This document shows positions 16,941-25,425 of a stretch of DNA of 64,000 nt, one piece after another. Below the pieces are notes generated by a model. It was not told where the DNA came from and did no database searches. It saw only the letters and a program-made list of their open reading frames with translations. How positions within the stretch are numbered: position 1 is the first letter of the stretch; each line of letters begins with the position of its first letter. The stretch covers positions 155,434 through 219,433 of the forward strand of contig NZ_NCSM01000013.1 of NCBI RefSeq assembly GCF_002224125.1, given 5' to 3'. The DNA is from Streptomyces sp. NBS 14/10. Lineage in GTDB: Bacteria; Actinomycetota; Actinomycetes; Streptomycetales; Streptomycetaceae. A program made the position numbers and the translations under genes.

Positions 16941-17585
16941 TCAGCCGACAGGGTTGACGAAGGTGGCGGGGTGGGAGGCGCTGCGCTGGTCGACGAGGCT
17001 CTCGTTCTCCCAGGGCCACTCGATCTTGAGGGACTTGGTCTCGTTGGGCGGGGTGATCTCGACCCAGGCCGGCTGGTAGAAGCCCTGGTCCTCCTTGGTG
17101 AAGGCGAGGTTGAGGGTGAACTCGGTTTGCTGGCCGGCCTCCACGTTCACGGAGGTCCACTTCTGCGAGGAGCGGGCCAGGGACCAGCGCTCGCCGCCGT
17201 TGATCGAGGTCAGGTCCACACCGGGGAAGCCGCCGATCCGGCAGGAGCTGGTGCCCTTGTTCATCAGGACGATGGTGGCGGTCGTCGCGCCGTTCTCGCC
17301 CGTCTCCGGCTCCGGGAGCGCGTCCTCACCCGTGGCGAACGCGGCTTCCAGGTTCTCGGTGCGGCAGCGCTCGGCGCCAGCGTGCGCACTGCCGCCGCCC
17401 TCCTTGCCCTTGTCGTCCGAACCCTGCGCACCACCGGAGGAACCCGTCGAGCCGCTGGACCCCGCCGCGGCCTTGTCGTCGTTGTTGCAGGCCGTCAGGG
17501 ACAGGGCGGCGGCCGCGGTCAGGACCGCGGCGGCAACGCGGAAGGAACGACGGCGGGCGATACGGGCAGTGGCGTTGGAGCGCAT
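16941..17585 (-). CDS. DUF4232 lipoprotein
   Basis: 214 residues from the ATG at 17585. Signal peptide with lipobox LTAC (Cys about 33), then a Gly/Ser-rich linker and a DUF4232 beta-sandwich (CRTENLEAAF, IVLMNKGTSSCRIGGFPGV). The domain has two Cys that probably form a disulphide (in CRTENL and CRIGGF). Cell-surface lipoproteins with this domain are common in Streptomyces; function unknown. Ends WENESLVDQRSASHPATFVN. Stands alone, converging with the ATPase gene. Confidence 0.9.
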   Translation of the reverse strand: MRSNATARIARRRSFRVAAAVLTAAAALSLTACNNDDKAAAGSSGSTGSSGGAQGSDDKGKEGGGSAHAGAERCRTENLEAAFATGEDALPEPETGENGATTATIVLMNKGTSSCRIGGFPGVDLTSINGGERWSLARSSQKWTSVNVEAGQQTEFTLNLAFTKEDQGFYQPAWVEITPPNETKSLKIEWPWENESLVDQRSASHPATFVNPVG

Positions 17586-17738
17586 TTCGGGTCCCCCTGG
17601 GAGGCGGTCGGTGTCGTGCCCTGCTCGGTACGACAACAACTCTGGCCGGGGCCACTACCGCAACACTGCCGCCCCACTAACGCCCGGCTAACACGACAGT
17701 GACCAGGGAAAGACGCCAAGGTGGCGGACTGGCGGGGC

Positions 17739-18584
17739 TCATTCACGCGCTCGGGGCGCCAGCTGGTCGAGGCGTTCGCGGTGAGCGGGGGTCAGATCGA
17801 GACGCGCCGCGGCGAGGTTCTCCTCCAGGTGGGCGATCCGGGCAGTGCCGGGGATCGGGAGGACGGCCGGCGAGCGGTCGAGCAGCCACGCGAGCGAGAC
17901 CTGTGTAGGGGTGGCGGCGAGCTCGGCCGCGATGGCGGCGATCTCCGCCCTGGCCCCCAGCGCCCCCATCGCGACGGGCCGCCACGGCAGGAACGCGATC
18001 CCCGCCGCCCCGCACGCCTCGAGCACCGGCTCGTGCTCACGGTCGAGCAGGTTGTAGCGGTTCTGGACGCTGACGACGTCGACGATCTCCCGCGCCTGGC
18101 CGAGTTCGGCGACGGTGACCTCGGACAGCCCGAGTCGGCCGACCTTGCCCTCCGACTGGAGCTCCCGCAACGTGCCGAGCTGGTCGGCGAGCGGTGTCTC
18201 CGGGTCGATACGGTGCAGCTGGAGCAGTTCGATCCGCTCGACCCGGAGCCGGCGGAGGGCCTGCTCGACCTGGTCGCGGAGGATGGCCGGACGCCCGTCC
18301 AGCCGCCACTCGCCGCCTGGGCCCGTCCGCGCGACGCCGACCTTGGTGGTGATGAGCAGCCCGGCGGGGTAAGGGTGCAGGGCCTCGGCGAGGAGTTCTT
18401 CGTTGGCTCCGCCGCCGTACAGATGGGCGGTGTCGATCAGCGTGACGCCGAGCTCGACGGCTCGTCGGGCGACCGCGATGGCCGCCTCGCGGTCGGCAGC
18501 GGGCTCGGTCGGCAGGTGCATGGCCCCGAACCCGAGCCGCCGTATCTCCAGGTCCCCGCCGATAAGAAACGTGTCCAATGCCAT
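17739..18584 (-). CDS. Aldo/keto reductase
   Basis: 281 residues, NADPH-dependent oxidoreductase fold. Active-site residues: Asp and Tyr in LIDTAHLYGGGANEE, Lys in LLITTKVGV, His in LQLHRIDPE. C-terminal cofactor-binding part: VLPIPGTARIAHLEENLAAA. It is in the short-form group related to pyridoxal reductases and AKR13-like enzymes; the substrate is unknown. It is divergent from the VanX-like gene at 18665 across 80 bp. Confidence 0.92.
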   Translation of the reverse strand: MALDTFLIGGDLEIRRLGFGAMHLPTEPAADREAAIAVARRAVELGVTLIDTAHLYGGGANEELLAEALHPYPAGLLITTKVGVARTGPGGEWRLDGRPAILRDQVEQALRRLRVERIELLQLHRIDPETPLADQLGTLRELQSEGKVGRLGLSEVTVAELGQAREIVDVVSVQNRYNLLDREHEPVLEACGAAGIAFLPWRPVAMGALGARAEIAAIAAELAATPTQVSLAWLLDRSPAVLPIPGTARIAHLEENLAAARLDLTPAHRERLDQLAPRARE

Positions 18585-18664
18585 CTGCTGTCTCCGCCCC
18601 CATCGCTCGACGATTGCACGCTAACAGCTCCGTCACTGAGTGATGGGTCGGCGATGATCGGTGC

Positions 18665-19318
18665 ATGTACGAGATCGTGTTGATGTCAGATCCCAAGGTC
18701 GCGGCGATCCCGGTAGCCGACTGCGGCGAACCACTCGTCGACGTCCGGCTCGAAGAATCCCTCGCCGTCGACTCCCGCAAGGTCGACGGCTCAGGAGCGT
18801 TCGCGCATCTGCGAGAAGGGGTCCTGACCCGCCTTCTCAAGGCACAGCAGTCGCTCCCGGACGGCATCCGGCTGCTGTTCGTCGAGGGGTACCGGCCGCC
18901 CGCGCTACAGCGCCACTACTTCGAGAGCTACGCCGGCGAACTGCGAGCCGACAACCCGGACTGGTCGCCGACGCAGGTGCACCAGGCCGCGAGCCGATAC
19001 GTATCGCCACCGGAGATCGCACCGCACAGCGCCGGCGCCGCGGTGGACCTGACTCTCGTCACCGCCGACGGACGCGAACTCGACATGGGAACCCGAATGA
19101 ACGCCAGCCCGGAAGAGAGCGACGGCGCCTGTTACACGCACGCCGACAACATCGGCCCTGAAGCGCGGGCCAACCGCCGGATGCTCGGTGCCGCACTGAC
19201 CGCCGCGGGTCTGGTCAACTACCCCACGGAGTGGTGGCACTGGTCCTTCGGCGATCGCTACTGGGCCCTTGCGACCGGAGCCGGCAGCGCGCTGTACGGG
19301 CCGCGCGAGCTCGGTTGA
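18665..19318 (+). CDS. VanX-like D-Ala-D-Ala dipeptidase (peptidase M15D)
   Basis: 217 residues. Zinc-peptidase signatures are complete: substrate Arg in VEGYRPP, first zinc ligands in HSAGAAVDLTL (SxGxxxD), catalytic Glu and last zinc His in YPTEWWHWSFGDRYWA. VanX-type enzymes hydrolyse D-Ala-D-Ala, in glycopeptide resistance or in cell-wall recycling. No vanH, vanA or vanRS genes are near, so recycling is more likely than resistance. No signal peptide, so cytoplasmic. Some homologues are larger exported proteins; this is a plain domain. Confidence 0.9.
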   Translation: MYEIVLMSDPKVAAIPVADCGEPLVDVRLEESLAVDSRKVDGSGAFAHLREGVLTRLLKAQQSLPDGIRLLFVEGYRPPALQRHYFESYAGELRADNPDWSPTQVHQAASRYVSPPEIAPHSAGAAVDLTLVTADGRELDMGTRMNASPEESDGACYTHADNIGPEARANRRMLGAALTAAGLVNYPTEWWHWSFGDRYWALATGAGSALYGPRELG

Positions 19319-19445
19319 GACCGGCACCGTCCGGCTGCGGGTGGCAGACCCTGCCCGGTGATATGACCAGCCCGGCGGGCCGGCCCCGGCAAGGGTGTGG
19401 CATCCCCCGCCACAACCGCCCCGCCCGCCCCTTTAGCATGGGCTC

Positions 19446-19853
19446 GTGCCGAGCCCTGCCGAGTGCCGTCCGTCGCCGCCCGTGTGGCGGTGGCGAGCGC
19501 TGCTCGTGCTCGGGGTGCTGGCCGGGCTGCTGGGCATGCACGCCCTCGGGCCCACCGGTGGTCTGATGCCGGGCGCCCATGAGCGCCCCGCCGCCATGGC
19601 GACCGCCGTGACCGCCACCCCCTCCGCCCATAGCGGCTGCGACGGCGCATGCGGCGGCTCGCATATCCACCACGCCGATCCGACCTGTGCGTCACCCGCG
19701 CTCGGCGGTGGGCCCACGCTGTCCGGGCCCCCGTCGACCCCCGTGGCCGACTGCGGCCACGACCTCGCGGCGGCCCGGTCCGGTACGGCGCCGTCCCCGG
19801 CCGACGGGCGGGCGCCGCCCACTCTGGCCGAACTCCAGCTCCTGCGGATATAG
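19446..19853 (+). CDS. DUF6153-type small membrane protein
   Basis: 135 residues, GTG start at 19446. One N-terminal membrane segment (RALLVLGVLAGLLGMHAL), then a periplasmic part rich in Cys and His (HSGCDGACGGSHIHHADPTC, DCGHDLAAA). The Cys/His pattern and the position before a DUF305 gene match DUF6153 proteins, often found near copper-handling genes. Metal binding is an inference; the family assignment is from memory and not certain. Confidence 0.6.
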   Translation: MPSPAECRPSPPVWRWRALLVLGVLAGLLGMHALGPTGGLMPGAHERPAAMATAVTATPSAHSGCDGACGGSHIHHADPTCASPALGGGPTLSGPPSTPVADCGHDLAAARSGTAPSPADGRAPPTLAELQLLRI

Positions 19854-19955
19854 GACACGCCCTCGCGGCGCCGCCGCCCCTCCCGATCCGGGTTGGGTCC
19901 GGCGCCAGTCCGGTATGTCCAGAAATACCCCCTACACTTCCTCAGGAGTTCCCCC

Positions 19956-20564
19956 ATGCGTTCCCTGACCCGCCGTACGGCGCTCGTCGCCGCGGCCGCC
20001 ACGGCCGCGCTGTCTCTGACCCTGACCGCCTGCGGCAGCGACGACTCGCCGAAGAAGACCACCGGGAGCGCGAGCACGTCCGCCCCGTCGAACAAGCACA
20101 ACGAGGCCGATGTGAGCTTCGCGCAGGGGATGATCCCCCACCACCGCCAGGCCGTGGAGATGGCCGATCTGGCCCCCACCCGGGCCTCGTCCGCCCAGGT
20201 CAAGAAGTTGGCCGCCGACATCAAGAAGGCGCAGGACCCGGAGATCCGCACGATGTCCGGGTGGCTGAAGGCCTGGGGCGAGAAGGTCCCGGAGGCGATG
20301 CCCGGTATGGACCACTCCCAGCACGAGGGCATGCCCGGAATGATGGGCTCCAAGGAGATGGAGGAGTTGAAGAAGGCGTCCGGTGCGGCCTTCGACACCG
20401 CGTTCCTGAAGATGATGGTCCAGCACCACAAGGGCGCGGTGGAGATGGCCGGCACCGAGAAGCAGAAGGGTGCGTACGGCCCCGCCAAGACCATGGCCGA
20501 CGACATCATCAAGACCCAGAACGAGGAGATCACCGAGATGAACAAGCTCCTCGGTAAGAGCTGA
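19956..20564 (+). CDS. DUF305 lipoprotein
   Basis: 202 residues from the ATG at 19956, with CAGGAG upstream. Lipobox LTAC at about residue 24 makes it a surface lipoprotein. Two DUF305 modules: FAQGMIPHHRQAVEMADLA (about 55-75) and FLKMMVQHHKGAVEMAGTE (about 150-170), ferritin-like helices with paired His and Met. A Met/His stretch (GMDHSQHEGMPGMMG) lies between them. Such proteins are linked to copper tolerance, but the biochemistry is not settled. Second gene of the 19.4-22.6 kb cluster. Confidence 0.92.
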   Translation: MRSLTRRTALVAAAATAALSLTLTACGSDDSPKKTTGSASTSAPSNKHNEADVSFAQGMIPHHRQAVEMADLAPTRASSAQVKKLAADIKKAQDPEIRTMSGWLKAWGEKVPEAMPGMDHSQHEGMPGMMGSKEMEELKKASGAAFDTAFLKMMVQHHKGAVEMAGTEKQKGAYGPAKTMADDIIKTQNEEITEMNKLLGKS

Positions 20565-20576
20565 GGCAAGGGCTGC

Positions 20577-20610
20577 GGCAAAGGCACCGGCACCCCGCCG
20601 GGCCTTTGCC
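20577..20610. terminator. Hairpin after the DUF305 gene
   Basis: GGCAAAGGC and GCCTTTGCC, with an inner CCGGC/GCCGG stem, directly downstream of the first DUF305 gene. Confidence 0.7.
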
Positions 20611-20650
20611 CATTCAGCCTCGGCAGGCCCAGTGGTTACGATCTGGCGCG

Positions 20651-21142
20651 ATGAGTAGACAGCGCGACGCGAGCCGAATACCGGGCGGCACGGTGCGAGC
20701 CACCGTGCTCTCGGTGCTCCGCTGTGCCGTCCCGCTGCTCACCGTCGCGCTCTGGCTGGCGCCGTCGTTCCTGCACCCGGCCGTGGAGCACGCGCCCGCC
20801 GCAGGGCACGTGACCGTCTCGGCACACTGTCCGCCCCACCCCGCCAGGGCCGCGCCGACCGGCGCGGCCTTGGCCGCGCTCGCCCGGTCGGGCCCGGAGG
20901 CCATGCCCGTCGTGTACCCGATCCTGACGCCCTGGGCGGACAGCGCGGGCGGCGCCGGCGACAACTGCGTGGCCGGACCAGGTGGGGTGAGCCAGGGCCT
21001 GGTGCCCGCGCCCGTTCCGCCGCCCGCGCCCGCCCAGTTCCTGCCGCGCGACCGCCCGCACGATACACATGCCGCCCGAGCCCCGCCCGACCACGCCGTC
21101 CCTGCCCCCGGCCTCCACCAGCTCCAAGTGCTTCGCACCTAG
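20651..21142 (+). CDS. Hypothetical secreted or membrane protein
   Basis: 163 residues from ATG at 20651. N-terminal hydrophobic segment (VLRCAVPLLTVALWLAPSFL), then a Pro/Ala/His-rich tail ending HQLQVLRT, with only scattered Cys (AHCPPH, DNCVAG). No family recognised. The layout resembles the DUF6153-like gene at 19446, and it likewise precedes cluster genes (DUF3105, DUF305), so it may be a diverged relative. The composition is plausible for a real gene but the evidence is thin. Confidence 0.5.
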   Translation: MSRQRDASRIPGGTVRATVLSVLRCAVPLLTVALWLAPSFLHPAVEHAPAAGHVTVSAHCPPHPARAAPTGAALAALARSGPEAMPVVYPILTPWADSAGGAGDNCVAGPGGVSQGLVPAPVPPPAPAQFLPRDRPHDTHAARAPPDHAVPAPGLHQLQVLRT

Positions 21143-21202
21143 GCCGCCGGTATCCGGATCCGCACATCATTCATTCCTCCAGTGCAAGGACAAGGACCAA
21201 CC

Positions 21203-21871
21203 ATGGCTTCCAAGGGATCGAAGACGAAGAACGCGGCCGCCGCGCGCCGCGAGAAGATCGAGGAGTTGCGCCGCGCCGAACGGGCGCGCGACCGCCGCTA
21301 CCGCATCATCACGATCGTCTCGTGCACGGTGATCGTCGTCGGGCTGGTCGTCGGCGGCTACTTCATCATCGACGCCACCAAGGAGAAGGACGAGAAGGCC
21401 AAGGCGGTGACGATGACGACGGTCAAGACCGGCACCTTCAAGGGCATGAAGACCTGGAAGAACCTCGGCCGGACCCATGTCGACGGCAAGGTCGACTACG
21501 CGATGTCCCCGCCGGTCGGCGGCAACCACAACCAGGTCTGGCAGAACTGCAACGGCGACGTCTACAAGAAGCCGATAGCCAACGAGAACGCGGTGCACGC
21601 CCTGGAGCACGGCTCCGTATGGGTCACCTACACCGACAAGGCGGCGGCCAAGGACATAACCGCGCTGGAGAAGCGCGTGAAGGCCACCCCGTACTCCCTG
21701 ATGAGCCCTTACCAGGACCAGGACGGCCCGATACTCCTCAACGCGTGGGGCGCCCAGCTGAAGGTCGACTCGGCGGACGACCCGCGCGTGGCGAAGTTCT
21801 TCGAGGACTATGTGCAGGGCAAGCAGACCCCCGAGAAGGGCGCCGCGTGCACCGGAGGTAAGGCGGAATGA
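21203..21871 (+). CDS. DUF3105 membrane protein
   Basis: 222 residues from ATG at 21203, with AAGGA upstream. Basic N-terminus, one membrane segment (IITIVSCTVIVVGLVVGGYFII, about 33-55), then the extracellular DUF3105 domain: PPVGGNHNQVWQNC, NENAVHALEHGSVWVTY, SPYQDQDGPILLNAWG. The conserved His and Cys (GGNHNQVWQNC, HALEHGS) look like a metal or redox site. The gene overlaps the next DUF305 gene (ATGA), so the two are translationally coupled. Confidence 0.92.
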   Translation: MASKGSKTKNAAAARREKIEELRRAERARDRRYRIITIVSCTVIVVGLVVGGYFIIDATKEKDEKAKAVTMTTVKTGTFKGMKTWKNLGRTHVDGKVDYAMSPPVGGNHNQVWQNCNGDVYKKPIANENAVHALEHGSVWVTYTDKAAAKDITALEKRVKATPYSLMSPYQDQDGPILLNAWGAQLKVDSADDPRVAKFFEDYVQGKQTPEKGAACTGGKAE

Positions 21872-22608
21872 CGGACACCGGCCAGGTGGCGGACACCGGC
21901 CAGGTGGCGGACACCGGCCGCGCGGGACGCCAGCCGCTGATCGCGGGCATCTCCGCCGCGCTCGCACTGCTGACGCTGGTGACGGTGGGCGTCCTGTGGC
22001 TCACGGCGGACCGCTCGGACGGCTCGACCGCCGCTCCGTCGACGCCCACCAAAACCTCCGCGGAGGCGGGCTTCGCCCGGGACATGTCCGTCCACCACCA
22101 GCAGGCGGTGGAGATGTCGTTCATCGTGCGCGACGACACCGACGACGAGGATGTGCGCCGCCTCGCGTACGACATCATCAACACCCAGGCCAATCAGCGC
22201 GGGATGATGCTGGGCTGGCTGGACCTGTGGGGGCTCTCCGTGACCTCGGAGGACCCGCCGATGACATGGATGAAGAAGTCCATGGATCACGGTTCGATGG
22301 ACTCCATGGACTCGATGGGCCACGACGGCACCTACAAGCCGCACGACGGGTCCCTCATGCCGGGCATGGCCACCAACACCCAGCTGGACCAGTTGCGCAA
22401 GGCCAAGGGCCGGGCCGCTGAGGTGATGTTCCTGCGGTTGATGATCGCCCACCACAAGGGCGGGATCGACATGGCCGAGGGAGCGGTCAAGCTGGCCAAG
22501 GACCCGACGGTCAAGCTGCTGGCGCAGGGCATGGTCGACAGCCAGCAGTCGGAGATCCAGCTGATGAACGACATGCTCAAGAAGCGCGGAGCCGACCCCG
22601 TGAAGTAA
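21868..22608 (+). CDS. DUF305 membrane protein
   Basis: 246 residues; the start overlaps the DUF3105 stop. The N-terminus is an in-frame repeat (DTGQVADTGQVADTGR), followed by one membrane helix (ALALLTLVTVGVLWLT) and no lipobox, so it is membrane-anchored. Two DUF305 modules: FARDMSVHHQQAVEMSFIV and FLRLMIAHHKGGIDMAEG, with a His/Met stretch between (WMKKSMDHGSMDSMDSMGHD). It is the partner of the DUF3105 protein. Confidence 0.92.
   Translation: MTDTGQVADTGQVADTGRAGRQPLIAGISAALALLTLVTVGVLWLTADRSDGSTAAPSTPTKTSAEAGFARDMSVHHQQAVEMSFIVRDDTDDEDVRRLAYDIINTQANQRGMMLGWLDLWGLSVTSEDPPMTWMKKSMDHGSMDSMDSMGHDGTYKPHDGSLMPGMATNTQLDQLRKAKGRAAEVMFLRLMIAHHKGGIDMAEGAVKLAKDPTVKLLAQGMVDSQQSEIQLMNDMLKKRGADPVK
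21872..21921. repeat. 18-bp tandem repeat at a gene start
   Basis: GGACACCGGCCAGGTGGC is repeated about 2.5 times in the first codons of the second DUF305 gene and encodes the in-frame DTGQVA repeat. Confidence 0.75.
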
Positions 22609-22629
22609 CCCGCCGCTCAGGCAATCCCC

Positions 22630-22661
22630 CAAGGCGCTTCTCCTCCCGGAGAGGCGCCTTG
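22630..22661. terminator. Strong hairpin after the DUF305 cluster
   Basis: CAAGGCGCTTCTCC and GGAGAGGCGCCTTG pair over 14 positions (one G-U) around a TCCC loop, just downstream of the DUF305 stop. Confidence 0.85.
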
Positions 22662-22702
22662 TGCTTGTCCGCACGGGACCGAGCCGCTTCTAATCTGCCG
22701 TT

Positions 22703-23113
22703 ATGGACATCACCATTCACACGACCTCCCTCCCGCACAACGACCCGGACGCGTCGCTCGTCTTCTACCGCGACGTCCTCGGCTTCGAGGTGCGCAGCGA
22801 CGTCGGGCAGGGCAGGATGCGCTGGATCACGGTCGGCCCGGCCGGTCAGCCCGGTACGTCGATCCTTCTGGCGCCGCCGGCCGCCGACCCGGGAGTCACC
22901 GAGGACGAGCGCCGCACCATCGCCGAGATGATGGCCAAGGGCACCTACGGCTGGATCCTGCTGGCCACCCCGGACCTCGACGCCACGTTCGAGAAGGTGC
23001 GGGCCGGTGACACCGAGGTCGTACAGGAGCCGACCGAGCAGCCGTACGGCATCCGCGACTGCGCGTTCCGCGACCCCGCCGGCAATCTGGTCCGCATCCA
23101 GGAGCTTCGCTGA
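22703..23113 (+). CDS. VOC-family (glyoxalase-like) protein
   Basis: 136 residues, two beta-alpha-beta-beta-beta modules of the vicinal oxygen chelate fold: DASLVFYRDVLGFEVRSDV (about 15-33), LLATPDLDATFEKVRAGD and CAFRDPAGNLVRIQEL. Members bind a divalent metal and act as dioxygenases, glyoxalases or antibiotic-binding proteins; this one is not assignable. It stands alone, convergent with the P450 gene. Confidence 0.9.
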   Translation: MDITIHTTSLPHNDPDASLVFYRDVLGFEVRSDVGQGRMRWITVGPAGQPGTSILLAPPAADPGVTEDERRTIAEMMAKGTYGWILLATPDLDATFEKVRAGDTEVVQEPTEQPYGIRDCAFRDPAGNLVRIQELR

Positions 23114-23140
23114 ATCGAGCGCGCGGCGGAGGAGGACCGG

Positions 23141-23163
23141 GACCGGGCCGCGCGGGCCCGGTC
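23141..23163. terminator. Hairpin between convergent VOC and P450 genes
   Basis: GACCGGGCC and GGCCCGGTC, 9-bp arms around a GCGCG loop. It can serve both converging transcripts. Confidence 0.65.
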
Positions 23164-23166
23164 GGT

Positions 23167-24441
23167 CTAGCGGGAGGTGGGGGTGAACTGGACCGGGATG
23201 GCCGACACTCCGCGCATCATTAGCTTGGAGCGCCATTCCAGGTCCTCGGGCGCGACGGTCAGCGCCACGTCCGGGAGGCGGTCGATCAGGACCTCGATCG
23301 CGGCCATGGCGATGGCCTCGGCGAGCTCGCGGGCGACCGGGGGGCAGCCGTGGGTGCCGTGGCTGAAGGCCATATGGGCCTGGTTGCCCGCCGCGCCGGC
23401 GCGGAAGTCCGGCCGTACGTCGGGGTCGGCGTTGGCAGCGGCGAGGCCCAGCATCAGGCAGTCGCCCTTCCTGATGTGGCGCCCGGCGAGCATGGTGTCC
23501 CCGGCGGCCCAGCGGCCGACCCAGTTGGGGACCGGGGTGGCCTCCCACAGCACCTCGTTGATCGCCTGGCCGACGCTGCGCCGCCCGCCGGACATGGTGA
23601 CCGCGAACCGCTCGTCGGTGAGCATGAGCCGCAGCGCGTTGCCGATCAGGTCGGTGGTGGGCTGGTGGGCCGCGTACACGTTGCCCAGCAGGTCGTTGAT
23701 GATCTCCTCGTCGGTGAGGCCCGCCGGGTGGTTCACCAGGACCGTGGAGATGTTCTTACGGTCCGGGGTCGCCCGGGCGTGCTCCATCAGCGACACCATC
23801 CGGTCGACCATGTTCTGGTGCGCTTCGGGTCCGCCCTTCCCGCTGACCAGGTCGACCGTGATCTGCTGCAGTTCGGTGGATTCGGCCTCGTTCATGCCGT
23901 ACATGCGGTTGAGCACGCGCAGCGGGATCTGGCAGGCGTAGTCGGCGATGAGATCGGCGTGGCCGCGGCCCGCGAAGGTGTCGATCAGACCGTCCGCGAC
24001 GCGCTCGCACAGCGCGCGCAGCTCGAACGGGTCCACGATCTCCATGCTGTCGATGATCGCCTCGGCCCGCCGCTCGTGTTCGGCGCCCTCGGTGAACAGC
24101 ATGGTCGGCCGGTAGCCGACGAAGGTCATCAGCTCCCAGTCCGGCGGGACCTTGTCCCAGGAGTGCCAGCGGCGCGAGTCGCGGGCGAAGACGTTGGGGT
24201 CGGTGGTGACCCGCACCAGTTCCCGGTAGCCGAGCACCATCCAGACGGGGATCTGGCCGTCGAGCAGGACGGGTACCACGGGGCCGTGGTCGCGGCGGAG
24301 CCGGCGGTAGAGGTCTTCCTGGCTCTTGGTGAAGTCCTCAGCCTGCAGCCGTACGGCGTCCGGCTGCTCCGGCCAGCCCGGAAGCGGTGCGGCGGAGGGG
24401 TCGGGTTCCTCAGGGGGGAGCGTGGGGTCCGGGGTGGTCAC
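23167..24441 (-). CDS. Cytochrome P450 of the conservon (CYP157-like, lacks ExxR)
   Basis: 424 residues, GTG start at 24441, overlapping the stop of the GTPase gene (GTGA), hence translationally coupled. Heme-binding loop FSHGTHGCPPVAR with the axial Cys (about 370). The K-helix reads NEVLWEATP where P450s have ExxR: Arg is replaced by Trp, the hallmark of the CYP157 family. The I-helix has AAHQPTTD instead of AGxxT. P450 genes close several conservons and the activity of such enzymes is mostly unknown. The missing Arg may mean altered heme loading or no monooxygenase activity. Confidence 0.92.
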   Translation of the reverse strand: MTTPDPTLPPEEPDPSAAPLPGWPEQPDAVRLQAEDFTKSQEDLYRRLRRDHGPVVPVLLDGQIPVWMVLGYRELVRVTTDPNVFARDSRRWHSWDKVPPDWELMTFVGYRPTMLFTEGAEHERRAEAIIDSMEIVDPFELRALCERVADGLIDTFAGRGHADLIADYACQIPLRVLNRMYGMNEAESTELQQITVDLVSGKGGPEAHQNMVDRMVSLMEHARATPDRKNISTVLVNHPAGLTDEEIINDLLGNVYAAHQPTTDLIGNALRLMLTDERFAVTMSGGRRSVGQAINEVLWEATPVPNWVGRWAAGDTMLAGRHIRKGDCLMLGLAAANADPDVRPDFRAGAAGNQAHMAFSHGTHGCPPVARELAEAIAMAAIEVLIDRLPDVALTVAPEDLEWRSKLMMRGVSAIPVQFTPTSR

Positions 24442-25085
24442 GCGGTGCTCTCCTGGACGGCGGAAGAGGACATGGACGAGGCAGACGAGGCAGACGAGGT
24501 GGAGAGGGAGTAGAGATGGCGCGCGAGGGCGACCAGTACGGCCTTGCTGGAGTCGCGCTCCCGGGCGTCGCAGTCGACGATCGGGATGTCGGCGGGCAGG
24601 TCGAGGGCCGCGCGCACCTCCTCCAGCGTGTGCTTGGGTTCGCCGAAGTTGTTGCGCGCGACGATGAACGGCGTGCCGTGGTGCTCCAGCCGGTCGATGG
24701 CGTACCAGGAGTCGGAGAGCCGGTTGGTGTCCACCAGGACGACCGCGCCCAGGGTCCCCATGAACAGCCGGTCCCACAGGAACCAGAACCGCTCCTGGCC
24801 GGGGGCGCCGAACAGATAGAGCACCATCTGCTCGTTCAGGCTGATGCGGCCGAAGTCGAAGGCGACGGTCGTGGTGGTCTTGTCCTGTACCTGCGACGCG
24901 TCGTCGATCCCGACGCCCGCCTGCGTCATGGTCTCCTCGGTGCTCAGCGGGCGGATCTCGCTGACGGACCGGACCATGGTGGTCTTTCCGACCCCGAAGC
25001 CCCCGACGATCACGATCTTGAGGCCGTCCCGCGCGCTCTCGCTCAGCTGCGCGCCCGCGGGGCGGTCAGAGGTTCTGGAGTGCAA
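24438..25085 (-). CDS. Conservon GTPase (CvnD-type, Ras/MglA-like)
   Basis: 215 residues. Small GTPase motifs: P-loop GGFGVGKTT (about 28-36), switch-II FGAPGQERF, and KNxxD replaced by NNFGE as in CvnD proteins. The Ser-rich tail (SLSTSSASSASSMSSS) is probably disordered. CvnD interacts with the CvnB roadblock and CvnC proteins at the membrane in a heterotrimeric G-protein-like module. The gene overlaps CvnC by 20 bp and the P450 by 4 bp. Confidence 0.94.
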   Translation of the reverse strand: MHSRTSDRPAGAQLSESARDGLKIVIVGGFGVGKTTMVRSVSEIRPLSTEETMTQAGVGIDDASQVQDKTTTTVAFDFGRISLNEQMVLYLFGAPGQERFWFLWDRLFMGTLGAVVLVDTNRLSDSWYAIDRLEHHGTPFIVARNNFGEPKHTLEEVRAALDLPADIPIVDCDARERDSSKAVLVALARHLYSLSTSSASSASSMSSSAVQESTA

Positions 25086-25425
25086 CGAGCACCTTCTTCA
25101 ACATCTCGGGTTCGGGCAGCTGCCTGTCGGAGCGGACCACCTGGGGATGGCGAGCGGTGATCTTTCCGGTGTCGAGCAGATCGCAGAGCAGGATCTTCAC
25201 CACGCTCACCGGCAGGCCCAGATAGGAGGAGATCTCCACGACCGCCAGCGGACGGTGGCACATCCGCAGGATCTTGGCGTGCTCGGACTGCATCCCCGGG
25301 CTGGGCTCGCTCTCGCTGACGATGAGCGTGACCATGTCGAACACGCTCTCGTCCACCCGGCTGCGACCACCGGTGACGGTGTACAGCCGGTCCGGATCCT
25401 CGCTGTCGACGGCCCCTCGGATCAT
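25066..25425 (-). CDS. DUF742 protein (CvnC-type)
   Basis: 119 residues, winged-helix-like DUF742. Signature: DRLYTVTGGRSRVDE, KILRMCHRPLAVVEISSYLGLPVSVVKILLCDLLDTG (about 60-95). Part of the conservon, where it associates with the sensor-like CvnA and the GTPase. The start overlaps the CvnB stop (ATGA). Confidence 0.93.
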   Translation of the reverse strand: MIRGAVDSEDPDRLYTVTGGRSRVDESVFDMVTLIVSESEPSPGMQSEHAKILRMCHRPLAVVEISSYLGLPVSVVKILLCDLLDTGKITARHPQVVRSDRQLPEPEMLKKVLVALQNL

